NCBI GenBank assembly: GCA_965215355.1 | Contig: CBDCDJ010000007.1 | Coordinates: forward strand, 2,108,001 to 2,172,000 | DNA length: 64,000 bases | DNA from: CBDCDJ01 sp965215355 | GTDB lineage: Bacteria; Deinococcota; Deinococci; Deinococcales; Trueperaceae | Direction: 5' to 3' | Shown: piece by piece, positions 51,441-59,575 of the stretch | Numbering within the stretch: position 1 is the first letter of the stretch | Layout: each line of letters starts with the position of its first letter | Notes under the pieces: model-generated | Told to the model about the DNA's origin: nothing | Seen by the model: the letters and a program-made list of their open reading frames with translations, nothing else | Database searches by the model: none | Program-made: the position numbers and the translations under genes

Positions 51441-53234
51441 ATGCAGCGTCTCTCTGAACACCTCTACTCCTTTGAGGATACCTGTCAGGTGTACGTCGTT
51501 TGCAGCGGGCGCGAGGCCGTCCTGGTCGACTTCGGCAGCGGCGCGGTGCTGGATGAACTCCCCGCCCTCGGCCTCGAGCGCGTCCGAGCCGTCCTGATGA
51601 CCCACCACCACCGCGACCAAGGTCAGGGCTTGGCGCGTGCGGTCGAGCGAGGCATTCCCATTTTCGTGCCGCACACCGAGCAAGACCTTTTTCGCAACGT
51701 GGACGCGCATTGGCTGTCGCGTGAAGTGCTGAACTCTTACAACAACCGCCAGGACCGTTTTTCACCCCTCGAGCCCGTCCCCGTCGCAGGTACGCTGAAA
51801 GACTACGCGACCTACCGCTTCGGCGACCTCAGCTTTACAGTCATACCGACGCCGGGGCACACGACCGGCTCGCTTACCTTGTTTGCCGACATAGACGGCG
51901 TACGTGTCGCCTTTACGGGCGACCTCATCGCCGCGCCCGGCAAGGTCTGGTCGCTCGCCGCGACGCAGTGGTCTTACAATGGGGCCGAGGGCGTGGCGGC
52001 GAGCGTCGCGTCACTCCTCGAGCTTAAAGACCGTCGCCCCGACCTGTTGCTGCCTTCGCACGGCGGGGCGATACTCGAGCCCGCCGCAGCCACCGACGCC
52101 CTCGTCGAAAACTTGTGGGCGTTGCTGCGTCACCGACGAGAAAACCCGCGCCTTTTGCAACTCCGCGATGAACCCTATGTGGCGCTCAGCCCGCACCTCC
52201 TCTGGAACCGGACGAGTTTCGCTTACAGCTACGTTCTTCTTTCCAAAAGCCGCAAAGCCCTCTTTATCGACTTCGGCTACGACTTTACGACCGGGCTCGC
52301 CGCCGGCTTCGACCGGGCCTCACGTCGGCCCTGGCTCTACACGCTGCCCGTTTTGAAGCGCTCGTTCGGCGTGGAAACGGTCGACGTGGCGCTGCCGACG
52401 CATTATCACGACGACCACGTAGCGGGGCTGAACCTGTTGAGAGAAACCGAAGGAACGCATGTTTGGGCGGCGGAGAACTTTGCGAACATTCTCGAGCACC
52501 CCACCCGCTACAACCTGCCCTGTCTCTGGTACGACCCTGTCAAAATAGACCGGGTGCTGCCCCTGGAAACGCCGCTTCGCTGGGAGGAGTACACGCTCAC
52601 CCTTTACCCGCAGCCGGGCCACACCACGCACGCGGTCGCTGTTTATCTCGAAGTGGATGGCGCGCGCGTGCTTTTCAGCGGCGACCAGTACGTCGGCGGC
52701 GGCGAGGCGGGCTGGAACTACGTCTACAACAACGGCTTTCACCCGGACGACTACCAAAAGAGTGCCGAACTGTACCGGCGTTTGCAGCCCGAAATTGTCC
52801 TGTCCGGCCACTGGGAACCCTACCGGGTCGAGCCGGGCTACTTTGAGCGTTTAGACGAGCGGGGCGAAAGTTTGAGCCGCCTGCACCGCGCGCTGCTGCC
52901 CCTCGAGCGGTTGAACGGCGACGAAGCCGTCGTTCGGCCCTACACCCTCGAGCTTGGCGTAGCTGAAACGGGAACGTTCACGGTCACGGTGCGCAACCCT
53001 TTCGCTCGTCCCGAAACGGCGACCGTCTCGCTCGTGGCGCCGCAGGAGTGGCGGGTCGAGCCGGAGGTCGCGGCGCTCGAGCTTGCCGCTCACGGCGAAA
53101 GCTGCCTTTTTTTCACCCTTTTACCCGCCCCGAACCCCGTGCGGCGGGCGCGGGTCGCGGCCGAGGTAAAGTTGGGCGACAAGCGTCTGGGGCAGGTTGC
53201 CGAGGCGCTGGTGACGGTCCGAAAAGGAGTATGA
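51441..53234 (+). CDS. Tandem metallo-beta-lactamase fold hydrolase
   Basis: The 597-residue protein has two MBL domains. The first (1-220) has VLMTHHHRDQ, PTPGHTTGS and FTGDL, with Gln where the metal His of HxHxDH should be. The second (about 270-490) has the complete PTHYHDDHVAG, QPGHTTHA and FSGDQ set. A C-terminal beta-sandwich of about 90 residues follows. So a degenerate and a complete domain are joined. It starts one base after the glycosidase stop. The reaction is unknown. Confidence 0.85.
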   Translation: MQRLSEHLYSFEDTCQVYVVCSGREAVLVDFGSGAVLDELPALGLERVRAVLMTHHHRDQGQGLARAVERGIPIFVPHTEQDLFRNVDAHWLSREVLNSYNNRQDRFSPLEPVPVAGTLKDYATYRFGDLSFTVIPTPGHTTGSLTLFADIDGVRVAFTGDLIAAPGKVWSLAATQWSYNGAEGVAASVASLLELKDRRPDLLLPSHGGAILEPAAATDALVENLWALLRHRRENPRLLQLRDEPYVALSPHLLWNRTSFAYSYVLLSKSRKALFIDFGYDFTTGLAAGFDRASRRPWLYTLPVLKRSFGVETVDVALPTHYHDDHVAGLNLLRETEGTHVWAAENFANILEHPTRYNLPCLWYDPVKIDRVLPLETPLRWEEYTLTLYPQPGHTTHAVAVYLEVDGARVLFSGDQYVGGGEAGWNYVYNNGFHPDDYQKSAELYRRLQPEIVLSGHWEPYRVEPGYFERLDERGESLSRLHRALLPLERLNGDEAVVRPYTLELGVAETGTFTVTVRNPFARPETATVSLVAPQEWRVEPEVAALELAAHGESCLFFTLLPAPNPVRRARVAAEVKLGDKRLGQVAEALVTVRKGV

Positions 53235-53237
53235 GAG

Positions 53238-54371
53238 ATGCTCGAGAACGCCCAACCCGTGACCGAAGCCCGAGAACCGCTGCGCCACGCCATCGTCGGG
53301 GTCGGGGCGAGCGTGCTCGAGATGCACCGCCCGGCCCTGAACCTCGCCACGACCCGGCTGGTCGGGGTGTCCGACCTCGACGAAGTCAAAGGCCGACAGC
53401 GCGCGGCTGAACTGAACTGCCCGTTTTACAGCGATTACCGGGCGATGCTCGTTGATACTCAGCCCGAGGTCGCGGTCGTCCTCACGCCCCATCCCTTTCA
53501 CGCCGCCGTGAGTACCCACTGTTTGGCGGCGGGCTGTCACGTGTTGGTGGAAAAGCCGATGGCGGTCGAGGTGGCCGAGGCCGACGCGATGACGGCGGCG
53601 GCTGACAAAGCGGGCCGGTTGCTGGCGGTGAACTTGCAACACCGCTGTCGCCCCGCGGTGCGCGCGGCGCGCAAACTCGTCAATGAAGGCACCTTGGGCA
53701 CACTCCAACATGTGGACATGGCGGTCGCTTGGCCGCGGACGGCCGCCTACTACCGCTCGGCCGACTGGCGCGCGACCTGGCGGGGCGAGGGCGGCGGCGT
53801 GCTCATGAACCAGGCGCCGCACAACCTCGACCTGCTCTGCCATCTCGTGGGACGGCCCGCGTGGGTCACCGCCTGGACGCGCAACCTGCTTCACCGTTTA
53901 GAGGTCGAGGACACCGCCCAGGCGCTGCTCGAGTGGGGCAGCGGCACTTTAGGCACGCTGCACGTCAGCACCGCCGAGACGGGCCGGCCGGAGCGCCTGG
54001 AAATCGTCGGCACGCGCGGCTACCTGCGCCTCAGCGACGGTGAACTGAGCCTGAAGCTGCTCGAGACGGACTTTGAAACCTTCGCCGCCACCAGTGCCGA
54101 CGGTTTCGCCGCGCCGTCCAGCCGAGCCCAAACCGTGGCGCTGGAGCCGGGCGAGGGCAACCACGCGGCGATTTACCAGAACCTGCACGCGGCGATTCTG
54201 GAGGGCGCACCTCTCGTCGCCGACGGCGCGCAGGGCCGAATGTCTTTAGAACTCGCCAACGCCATGACGCTCTCGTCGCACACCCGCAGCGAGGTCGAAC
54301 TGCCGCTCGACGCGCAAGCTTACACGGCGCTGCTCGAGGACTTGAAGGCGCGCGGGCGAGGCGGGCGCTGA
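53238..54371 (+). CDS. Gfo/Idh/MocA-family NAD(P)-dependent sugar oxidoreductase 1
   Basis: The 377-residue dehydrogenase has a Rossmann domain (RHAIVGVGASVLEMHRPALN; LVGVSDLDEVKGR; VVLTPHPFHA; HVLVEKPMAVEV with the conserved Lys of EKP) and a C-terminal beta-sheet domain (GGVLMNQAPHNLDLLCHL). It oxidises or reduces a sugar ring hydroxyl. It begins three bases after the MBL gene. Confidence 0.9.
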   Translation: MLENAQPVTEAREPLRHAIVGVGASVLEMHRPALNLATTRLVGVSDLDEVKGRQRAAELNCPFYSDYRAMLVDTQPEVAVVLTPHPFHAAVSTHCLAAGCHVLVEKPMAVEVAEADAMTAAADKAGRLLAVNLQHRCRPAVRAARKLVNEGTLGTLQHVDMAVAWPRTAAYYRSADWRATWRGEGGGVLMNQAPHNLDLLCHLVGRPAWVTAWTRNLLHRLEVEDTAQALLEWGSGTLGTLHVSTAETGRPERLEIVGTRGYLRLSDGELSLKLLETDFETFAATSADGFAAPSSRAQTVALEPGEGNHAAIYQNLHAAILEGAPLVADGAQGRMSLELANAMTLSSHTRSEVELPLDAQAYTALLEDLKARGRGGR

Positions 54372-54430
54372 TTCGTCGGTGACGCCTGAGAAAACCGAAC
54401 GCCAATCTCCCCACCGGAAAGGAACCCCCT

Positions 54431-55201
54431 ATGGACATCCAGCAAGTCGCCCTGCAACTCTACACCCTGCGCGACCACCTCAAAACGCCCGCCGACATCG
54501 CCACCGCCCTCAAAAAAGTGCGCGCCATCGGCTACCAAGCGGTACAGGCCAGCGGCCTCGGGCCGATTGACGAGGCCGAGTTGGTCGACATCTTGAACGG
54601 GGAAGGGCTCACCCTCTGCGCCACGCACGAGCCCGCACAACAAATTCTCGACGAGCCTGAAAGGGTCGCCGAACGCCTGGAAAAACTCGACTGCAAAATC
54701 ACTGCCTACCCGTACCCCCACGGCATCGACTTCGGCTCGGAAAAAAGCGTTCACGACCTCATCGCCAGGCTCGACCGGGCGGGCGAAGTTCTGCACCGGG
54801 CGGGGAAAACGCTCGCCTACCACAACCACCAGCACGAGTTTCGCAAGCTCGGCGGCACCGTTATTCTCGACCTCATCTATGAAAAAACCGACCCCCGCTA
54901 TCTGCAGGGCGAAATCGACACTTACTGGGTGCAGTACGGTGGGGGCGACGTGAAAGCCTACTGTGAAAAGCTCGCCGGCCGTTTGCCGCTCATCCACCTC
55001 AAAGACTACGCCGTGGGCGCGGACAACCAGCCCACCTTCGCTGAAATCGGCAACGGCAACCTGAATTTTGGGGATATCATCGCTGCGGCGGAGCGCTCCG
55101 GCTGCGAGTGGTTCGTGGTCGAGCAGGATACCTGTGCCGGTGACCCGTTCGACTCGGTGCGGCAGAGCTACGCGTACATCGCGGCTCACTTGTGCGGTTG
55201 A
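54431..55201 (+). CDS. Sugar phosphate isomerase/epimerase-like TIM barrel 1
   Basis: The 256-residue xylose-isomerase-like barrel has metal ligands spaced as in the family: LAYHNHQHEF, GEIDTYWVQYGG, LIHLKDYAVG and WFVVEQDTC. ATG 54431 follows GGAAAGGAA. Such barrels isomerise or eliminate keto-sugars and are often co-encoded with Gfo/Idh/MocA enzymes, as here. Confidence 0.88.
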   Translation: MDIQQVALQLYTLRDHLKTPADIATALKKVRAIGYQAVQASGLGPIDEAELVDILNGEGLTLCATHEPAQQILDEPERVAERLEKLDCKITAYPYPHGIDFGSEKSVHDLIARLDRAGEVLHRAGKTLAYHNHQHEFRKLGGTVILDLIYEKTDPRYLQGEIDTYWVQYGGGDVKAYCEKLAGRLPLIHLKDYAVGADNQPTFAEIGNGNLNFGDIIAAAERSGCEWFVVEQDTCAGDPFDSVRQSYAYIAAHLCG

Positions 55202-55294
55202 TGTTGAACTGTGTTGACTCTGCCGACGAGCCCGTGCTACGGTCGCGCCCCATTCCGCAGGGTGGAGCCGGGCTCCCGAGAGACGAGAGGGAAT

Positions 55295-56098
55295 ATGACT
55301 AAGCTATCGTTCATGGGTGCCAACTTCGTCGCGCGGGCGGCGAACTATCGACTCAGCGAAGGCTGGGGTGAAGGGGTCGCCACGACCCGAGCTTTTTTCG
55401 AACCCCCGGAGACCTTCGAGGCGCGCTTCAACGCGCTGTTAAACGAGGTGACCGCGCTGGGCTTCGGCGCGTTCGACCTGTGGACGGAACTCCTCAACCC
55501 GAGCTGGGCGACGGACGAGCAGGTGCGCACGGCGAAGAACTTGCTCGAGCACCACCGGCTCACCGTGCCCAGTCTGGCGGGCGGGTTTGGCGAGACGCGC
55601 GCCGAGTTCGAAGCCGTGTGCAAACTCGCCAAAACTTTAGGTGCCCCAATTCTCGGGGGCAACACGGCGCTGTTGAAAGACGACCCCGAGCTTTTGGAAG
55701 ACGTGCTCGAGCACTTTGACTTGCGCTTCGGCTACGAGAACCATCCCGAAAAGACGCCGGCCGAGGTGCTGAAACGGATTCACGGCGGGGGGAAACGCGT
55801 CGGGGTCACGCTCGACACGGGCTGGTTCGGCACGCACGGTTACGACGCGGCTGAAGCCGTCAAAGAGCTTGCCCCTTACCTCGTTTACGTGCATCTCAAA
55901 GACGTAAAAAAAGCGGGCAAACACGAGACCTGCCGCTTCGGGGCGGGCGTCGTTCCCCTGCAGGCTTGCGTTACAGCCCTCAAACAAACCGGCTACGACG
56001 GCTTCGTCTCGGTCGAGCACGAGCCGGAAACCTTCGACCCGACGGCGGACGTTCGCGCGAGTAAGGTGCTGCTCGAGACGTGGTTAAAAGATGTCTGA
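55295..56098 (+). CDS. Sugar phosphate isomerase/epimerase-like TIM barrel 2
   Basis: The 267-residue barrel is shorter in its first strands (TKLSFMGANFVARAANYRL) and has FGYENHPEK, VTLDTGWFGTHG, VYVHLKDVK and FVSVEHEPE at the usual metal positions. ATG 55295 with GAGAGGGA is preferred to the open frame upstream. It overlaps the next gene by eight bases. Confidence 0.87.
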   Translation: MTKLSFMGANFVARAANYRLSEGWGEGVATTRAFFEPPETFEARFNALLNEVTALGFGAFDLWTELLNPSWATDEQVRTAKNLLEHHRLTVPSLAGGFGETRAEFEAVCKLAKTLGAPILGGNTALLKDDPELLEDVLEHFDLRFGYENHPEKTPAEVLKRIHGGGKRVGVTLDTGWFGTHGYDAAEAVKELAPYLVYVHLKDVKKAGKHETCRFGAGVVPLQACVTALKQTGYDGFVSVEHEPETFDPTADVRASKVLLETWLKDV

Positions 56099-57143
56099 AC
56101 ATATTCGCGTGGCCGTCGTGGGCGCGGGCAACATCGCCGGACCCTACACCGAAAACCTGCTGAGCTACCCCGAAACCGACCTCCTGGGTATTACCGACCT
56201 CGTCCGAGATAAAGCGGAAGCGCTCGCCGCGAAGCGCGGGGTGAGAGTTTATCCCGACCTGAGCGCCCTCCTCGCCGACGGAACGGTCGACCTCGTCGTC
56301 AACCTCAGCATCCACCACGCGCACTTTGAAGTGACGAAGGCCTGTCTCGAAGGGGGCAAACACGTCTACAGCGAAAAGCCCTTGGCGATGCGCTATGAGG
56401 AGGCGCAAGAACTCGTCGAGTTGGCCGAGAGCAAAAACCTTCGGCTCGGCTGCTCGCCCTTCACCTTTCTGGGCGAAGCCCAGCAGGCGGCCTGGCGGCT
56501 CGTGCGTGACGGTCGTCTCGGCCCCGTGCGCGTCGCCTACGCCGAGGTCAACTGGGGCCGCATCGAGTCGTGGCACCCCGCGCCCGCCCCCTTTTACGAG
56601 GTCGGCGCGCTCTTCGACGTGGGCGTTTACCCGCTGACGCTCCTCACCGCGATGTTCGGCCCCGCGCGGCGGGTGTCGGCGCAGGGCCGCGTGTTGTACC
56701 CGAACCGGAGGGGCAAAACGGGCGAACCCTTCACCGTGGCGACGCCCGACTTCGTCACCGCGATGCTCGACCTGGAGGGCGGCGTGCTGGTGCGGCTCAC
56801 GACCAACTTTTACGTCACCCAGCGCGGCAAGCAGACGGGCGTCGAGCTGCACGGCGACGCGGGCTCGCTGCACCTCTCGAGCTGGCAAAACCCCGACGCT
56901 TCTTTGGAGTTCGCACCGTTCGGCAAGCCGTATGAGCCCGTGCCGCTGCAGGACTTGCCGGGCTTGCAGTGGGGCCGCGGCGTGCGCGAGATGGCCGCGG
57001 CGATGCTCGCCGACCGCCCCCACCGCGCCACGGGCGCGCACGCGGCGCACATCGTCGACATCCTCAACGCGGTGAAAACGTCGATTGCGACCGACCGGTC
57101 GGTCGCAATCGACTCGAGCTTCCCCGCCCCCGCTCTGGACTAG
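56091..57143 (+). CDS. Gfo/Idh/MocA-family NAD(P)-dependent sugar oxidoreductase 2
   Basis: The 350-residue dehydrogenase has VAVVGAGNIAGPYTENL, LLGITDLV, NLSIHHAHFEV, KHVYSEKPLAM and GALFDVGVYPLTLL. It is only distantly like the first copy, so the two likely act on different substrates or directions. It is the last intact gene of the catabolic cluster. Confidence 0.9.
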   Translation: MSEHIRVAVVGAGNIAGPYTENLLSYPETDLLGITDLVRDKAEALAAKRGVRVYPDLSALLADGTVDLVVNLSIHHAHFEVTKACLEGGKHVYSEKPLAMRYEEAQELVELAESKNLRLGCSPFTFLGEAQQAAWRLVRDGRLGPVRVAYAEVNWGRIESWHPAPAPFYEVGALFDVGVYPLTLLTAMFGPARRVSAQGRVLYPNRRGKTGEPFTVATPDFVTAMLDLEGGVLVRLTTNFYVTQRGKQTGVELHGDAGSLHLSSWQNPDASLEFAPFGKPYEPVPLQDLPGLQWGRGVREMAAAMLADRPHRATGAHAAHIVDILNAVKTSIATDRSVAIDSSFPAPALD

Positions 57144-57174
57144 CTCGCCTTTACGCTTGTCTTCTTACTTCTTG

Positions 57175-57325
57175 CGTCCTTTTCGAACGCCTCACCGACC
57201 GCTTTCGGCGCGGGGGCGAACTGTTCGTGTGCGGCGACGGCGGACAGCGAGCAGTTCGTCGGCGAACTCATGAAGGGATTAAACGCTACCGAGTTTCCGG
57301 CTCGAGTCCGGGGGAGCGTGCTAGG
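57175..57325 (+). pseudogene. SIS-domain (phosphoheptose isomerase-like) remnant with frameshift
   Basis: From about 57179 the frame reads LFERLTDRFRRGGELFVCGDGG; one extra base near 57245 then changes the frame and it continues SEQFVGELMKGLNATEFPA. Joined, this is the core of SIS-domain sugar-phosphate isomerases such as GmhA (GxxLFxCGNGGS...FVGELMKG). N- and C-terminal parts are missing. It ends before the next gene. Confidence 0.55.
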
Positions 57326-57333
57326 CTGAGAGT

Positions 57334-58008
57334 ATGTCGACTGAAGTCTGCCACTACCGCTTGTCGCTGCGCGGCAAACCGGTGGGCAGCCACACGCTCA
57401 GCACCGGTTTTCGGGGGCGCACGGCCTTGCTCGGCGCCCACTTGACGGTGCAAGACCGCCTGCTGAACGGCACCGTGACCCAAGAAAGCAAGGTCCACCG
57501 CGACCAGTATTTCAGCTTTTCGTTTCAAGAAAAGACGGTCGGCCCTGCGGACTCGCGCAGTTTTTCGGTCGTGTTCGACCTGGAAGAAGGTCTCGTCAGG
57601 GCGACGCGCGGCGGGGGCGACAGCGCGGCGGTGCCGTACTTGGAACCGCTCGAGGACCCGCTCGGGCTGCTCTACCACGTCCGCAACTTGGGCGCGAACC
57701 CCTTAGGAACGGACGCTGCCCCGCTGCGCGTGCCGCTGCTGGGCAAGACCGTCTTGGTCGACCGCCTGGGCGAGACGACGCTGGACACGGTCATGGGTGA
57801 AAAAACGGCCTACGTCTACGTGCTCAAGCCGGGCAACAACTACCTGTACGTGGCGACCGAGCCGCCCCACCCCATCCTGACGATGAGCCAACCCTTCGAG
57901 GGTTACTTTTTAGACGCCCAACTCGTCCGCGTCGACGAAGACCAGCCCGCCCCGGCAGCAGCCCCGAAACGCCGCCGGGGCTCGAGGCGGCGACGCCGGA
58001 AAAAGTAG
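57334..58008 (+). CDS. Hypothetical protein with basic C-terminal tail
   Basis: The 224-residue protein is beta-rich (YRLSLRGKPVGSHTLSTGF; SFSVVFDLEEGLVRATRGGG) and resembles DUF3108-type lipid-binding-like folds only loosely. It ends with KRRRGSRRRRRKK, a nucleic-acid- or membrane-binding tail. ATG 57334 is six bases after TAGGCT (57322-57327), so the transcript appears leaderless. No signal peptide. Confidence 0.7.
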   Translation: MSTEVCHYRLSLRGKPVGSHTLSTGFRGRTALLGAHLTVQDRLLNGTVTQESKVHRDQYFSFSFQEKTVGPADSRSFSVVFDLEEGLVRATRGGGDSAAVPYLEPLEDPLGLLYHVRNLGANPLGTDAAPLRVPLLGKTVLVDRLGETTLDTVMGEKTAYVYVLKPGNNYLYVATEPPHPILTMSQPFEGYFLDAQLVRVDEDQPAPAAAPKRRRGSRRRRRKK

Positions 58009-58102
58009 CCTAAGAAGACGAGCAGTCGTCGGTCGACAGACGTCGTTCAGCAGGTGGCGCGACGGTTTCCGCGCGAAGAGGTGTCGGCCGGACTCGAGGC
58101 GC

Positions 58103-59434
58103 TCAGCGCAGCAGCCAACCTTTCGCCGCGACCGCCAAACCCAAAAACGAGGCGAAGCCGACGATGTCGGTGACCGTCGTCAGGATGATGTTGGAGGATT
58201 GCGCCGGGTCCTGGCCGTAGCGCTCCATCACCACCGGAATCGCCGCGCCCGCCACCCCCGCCATGACGAGGTTTAAGACCATCGCCGCCGCGATGACGAA
58301 ACCGAGCGCTACGTTGCCGCTGAAGAGCGCCGCCAAACCTCCGGCCAAAACGCCGGTCGCCAGGCCGTTGGTGAGGCCCACCAACGCTTCTTTGACGATG
58401 AGCTTGCGCGGCCGGCGCGCGTCGAGTTCGTCGAGCGCGAGCGAGCGCAGGGTGACGGCGAGGGCTTGCGCGCCCGCGTTGCCGCCCTGACCCGCCACGA
58501 CCGGCAAAAACGCCGCCAAAATCGTAATCTGCGCGATGACGCTGTTGAACGCGCCGACGACCGCCGCCGCCAAAAAGGCCGTCGCCAAGTTCACGGTGAG
58601 CCAGGGCAAGCGTTTGCGGATGGCGAAGCGCGGCGTCGACGAGGCGTGCTCGTCCGAGCCGGCCCCGAACATCTTTTGGGCGTCCTCGAAGCCTTCTTCT
58701 TGCAACTCGTTGACGAGCTGGGTGGCGAACACGACACCCTTCAAAGTTTCGCCGTCGTCGACGACCGGCACCGACATCAGGCGTTTTTCCAGCAGCACGT
58801 CGGCGACGTCGTCGAGTTCGTCGCTCGTGTAAACCTTCACCACGTTGGTGATCATGAGCCGCTTTAGAGAGGTCGTGGGTTGGGCCAGGATGAGGTCACG
58901 AAGCACCAGCACCCCGCGCAGCCGCGTCTCGTCGTCGACGACGTAGACGTAGTTCACGTTGCGGCCGACCATCGCCAAGCGCCGCAACCGCGTCAGTGCG
59001 TCGCCGACGGTGGCACTTTCGCGCAGCGCTACGAATTCCGGGCTCATGACGCTGCCCACGCTGTCCTCGGGGTACTCGCTGAGTTCTTCGATTTCGTCGG
59101 CGTGCAGGCTCGGCAGCGCGCCCAACAGGCGCTCACTCTCGGCCTCGGACAGGTGTTCCAAAATGTCCGCGCTGACCTCCGAGGGCAGCGCGCGCACGAT
59201 GTCGACGGCCGTGTCCAAACTGGGCTCGAACAGCAGCCGGGCGGCGTAGTCGGGGCTGAAGCCTTCGACGATGGGGGGGCGTAAGTCCTCGTCTAAACCG
59301 GCCAACACCGCCCAGGCTGCGTCAGGCTCGAGTCGTTCCAACACCCTGGCGGTGTCGAGCGGGTGGGATTCGATGAGTTCGCGGGCTAAGTCGTCGGTAA
59401 TCACCTCTCTATATTGACCTATTTCCAGGCGCAC
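58103..59434 (-). CDS. mgtE: Magnesium transporter MgtE
   Basis: The 443-residue transporter has an N-terminal MgtE_N superhelix (ARELIESHPLDTARVLERLE), two CBS domains (GSVMSPEFVALRESATVGDA; RLMSVPVVDDGETLKGVV) and five membrane helices with FLPVVAGQGGNAGAQALAVT, the pore motif. GTG 59434 is used; a GTG about ten codons later is possible. It gates Mg2+ influx by cytoplasmic Mg2+. A known Mg riboswitch is not seen upstream. Confidence 0.94.
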   Translation of the reverse strand: MRLEIGQYREVITDDLARELIESHPLDTARVLERLEPDAAWAVLAGLDEDLRPPIVEGFSPDYAARLLFEPSLDTAVDIVRALPSEVSADILEHLSEAESERLLGALPSLHADEIEELSEYPEDSVGSVMSPEFVALRESATVGDALTRLRRLAMVGRNVNYVYVVDDETRLRGVLVLRDLILAQPTTSLKRLMITNVVKVYTSDELDDVADVLLEKRLMSVPVVDDGETLKGVVFATQLVNELQEEGFEDAQKMFGAGSDEHASSTPRFAIRKRLPWLTVNLATAFLAAAVVGAFNSVIAQITILAAFLPVVAGQGGNAGAQALAVTLRSLALDELDARRPRKLIVKEALVGLTNGLATGVLAGGLAALFSGNVALGFVIAAAMVLNLVMAGVAGAAIPVVMERYGQDPAQSSNIILTTVTDIVGFASFLGLAVAAKGWLLR

Positions 59435-59465
59435 GCGCTGCGTTAAGCCGTACTCGGAGACTTTG

Positions 59466-59545
59466 AGAAGTACGAGTAAAGTACCGAGTAGAAAGTACCG
59501 GGTAAAAACACTTTCAACACGGTACTCAGGATTCGGTACTCTTTT
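59466..59545. repeat. Dispersed AAAGTACCGAG-type repeat, copy with internal iteration
   Basis: Contains AAAGTACCGAGTAGAAAGTACCGGG (first 20: AAAGTACCGAGTAGAAAGTA), then an inverted piece CTTTCAACACGGTACTCAGG and CGGTACTC. It lies between divergent mgtE and folC. Related to 753-812 and 30930-30978. Confidence 0.5.
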
Positions 59546-59558
59546 GGACCGTTGAGCT

Positions 59559-59564
59559 TATAAT
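59559..59564 (+). promoter_or_regulatory. -10 box of folC
   Basis: A consensus TATAAT ends 11 bases before the folC ATG, so the mRNA would have a leader of only a few bases. There is no good -35 box. Confidence 0.5.
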
Positions 59565-59575
59565 TCAGCCTGCCG

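Noticed and set aside
58009..58102. Protein-like frame QQVARRFPREEVSAGLEALSAA before the end of mgtE
   Set aside because: Only about 30 codons, no start, and it runs into the antisense of mgtE; could be a remnant but support is too weak.
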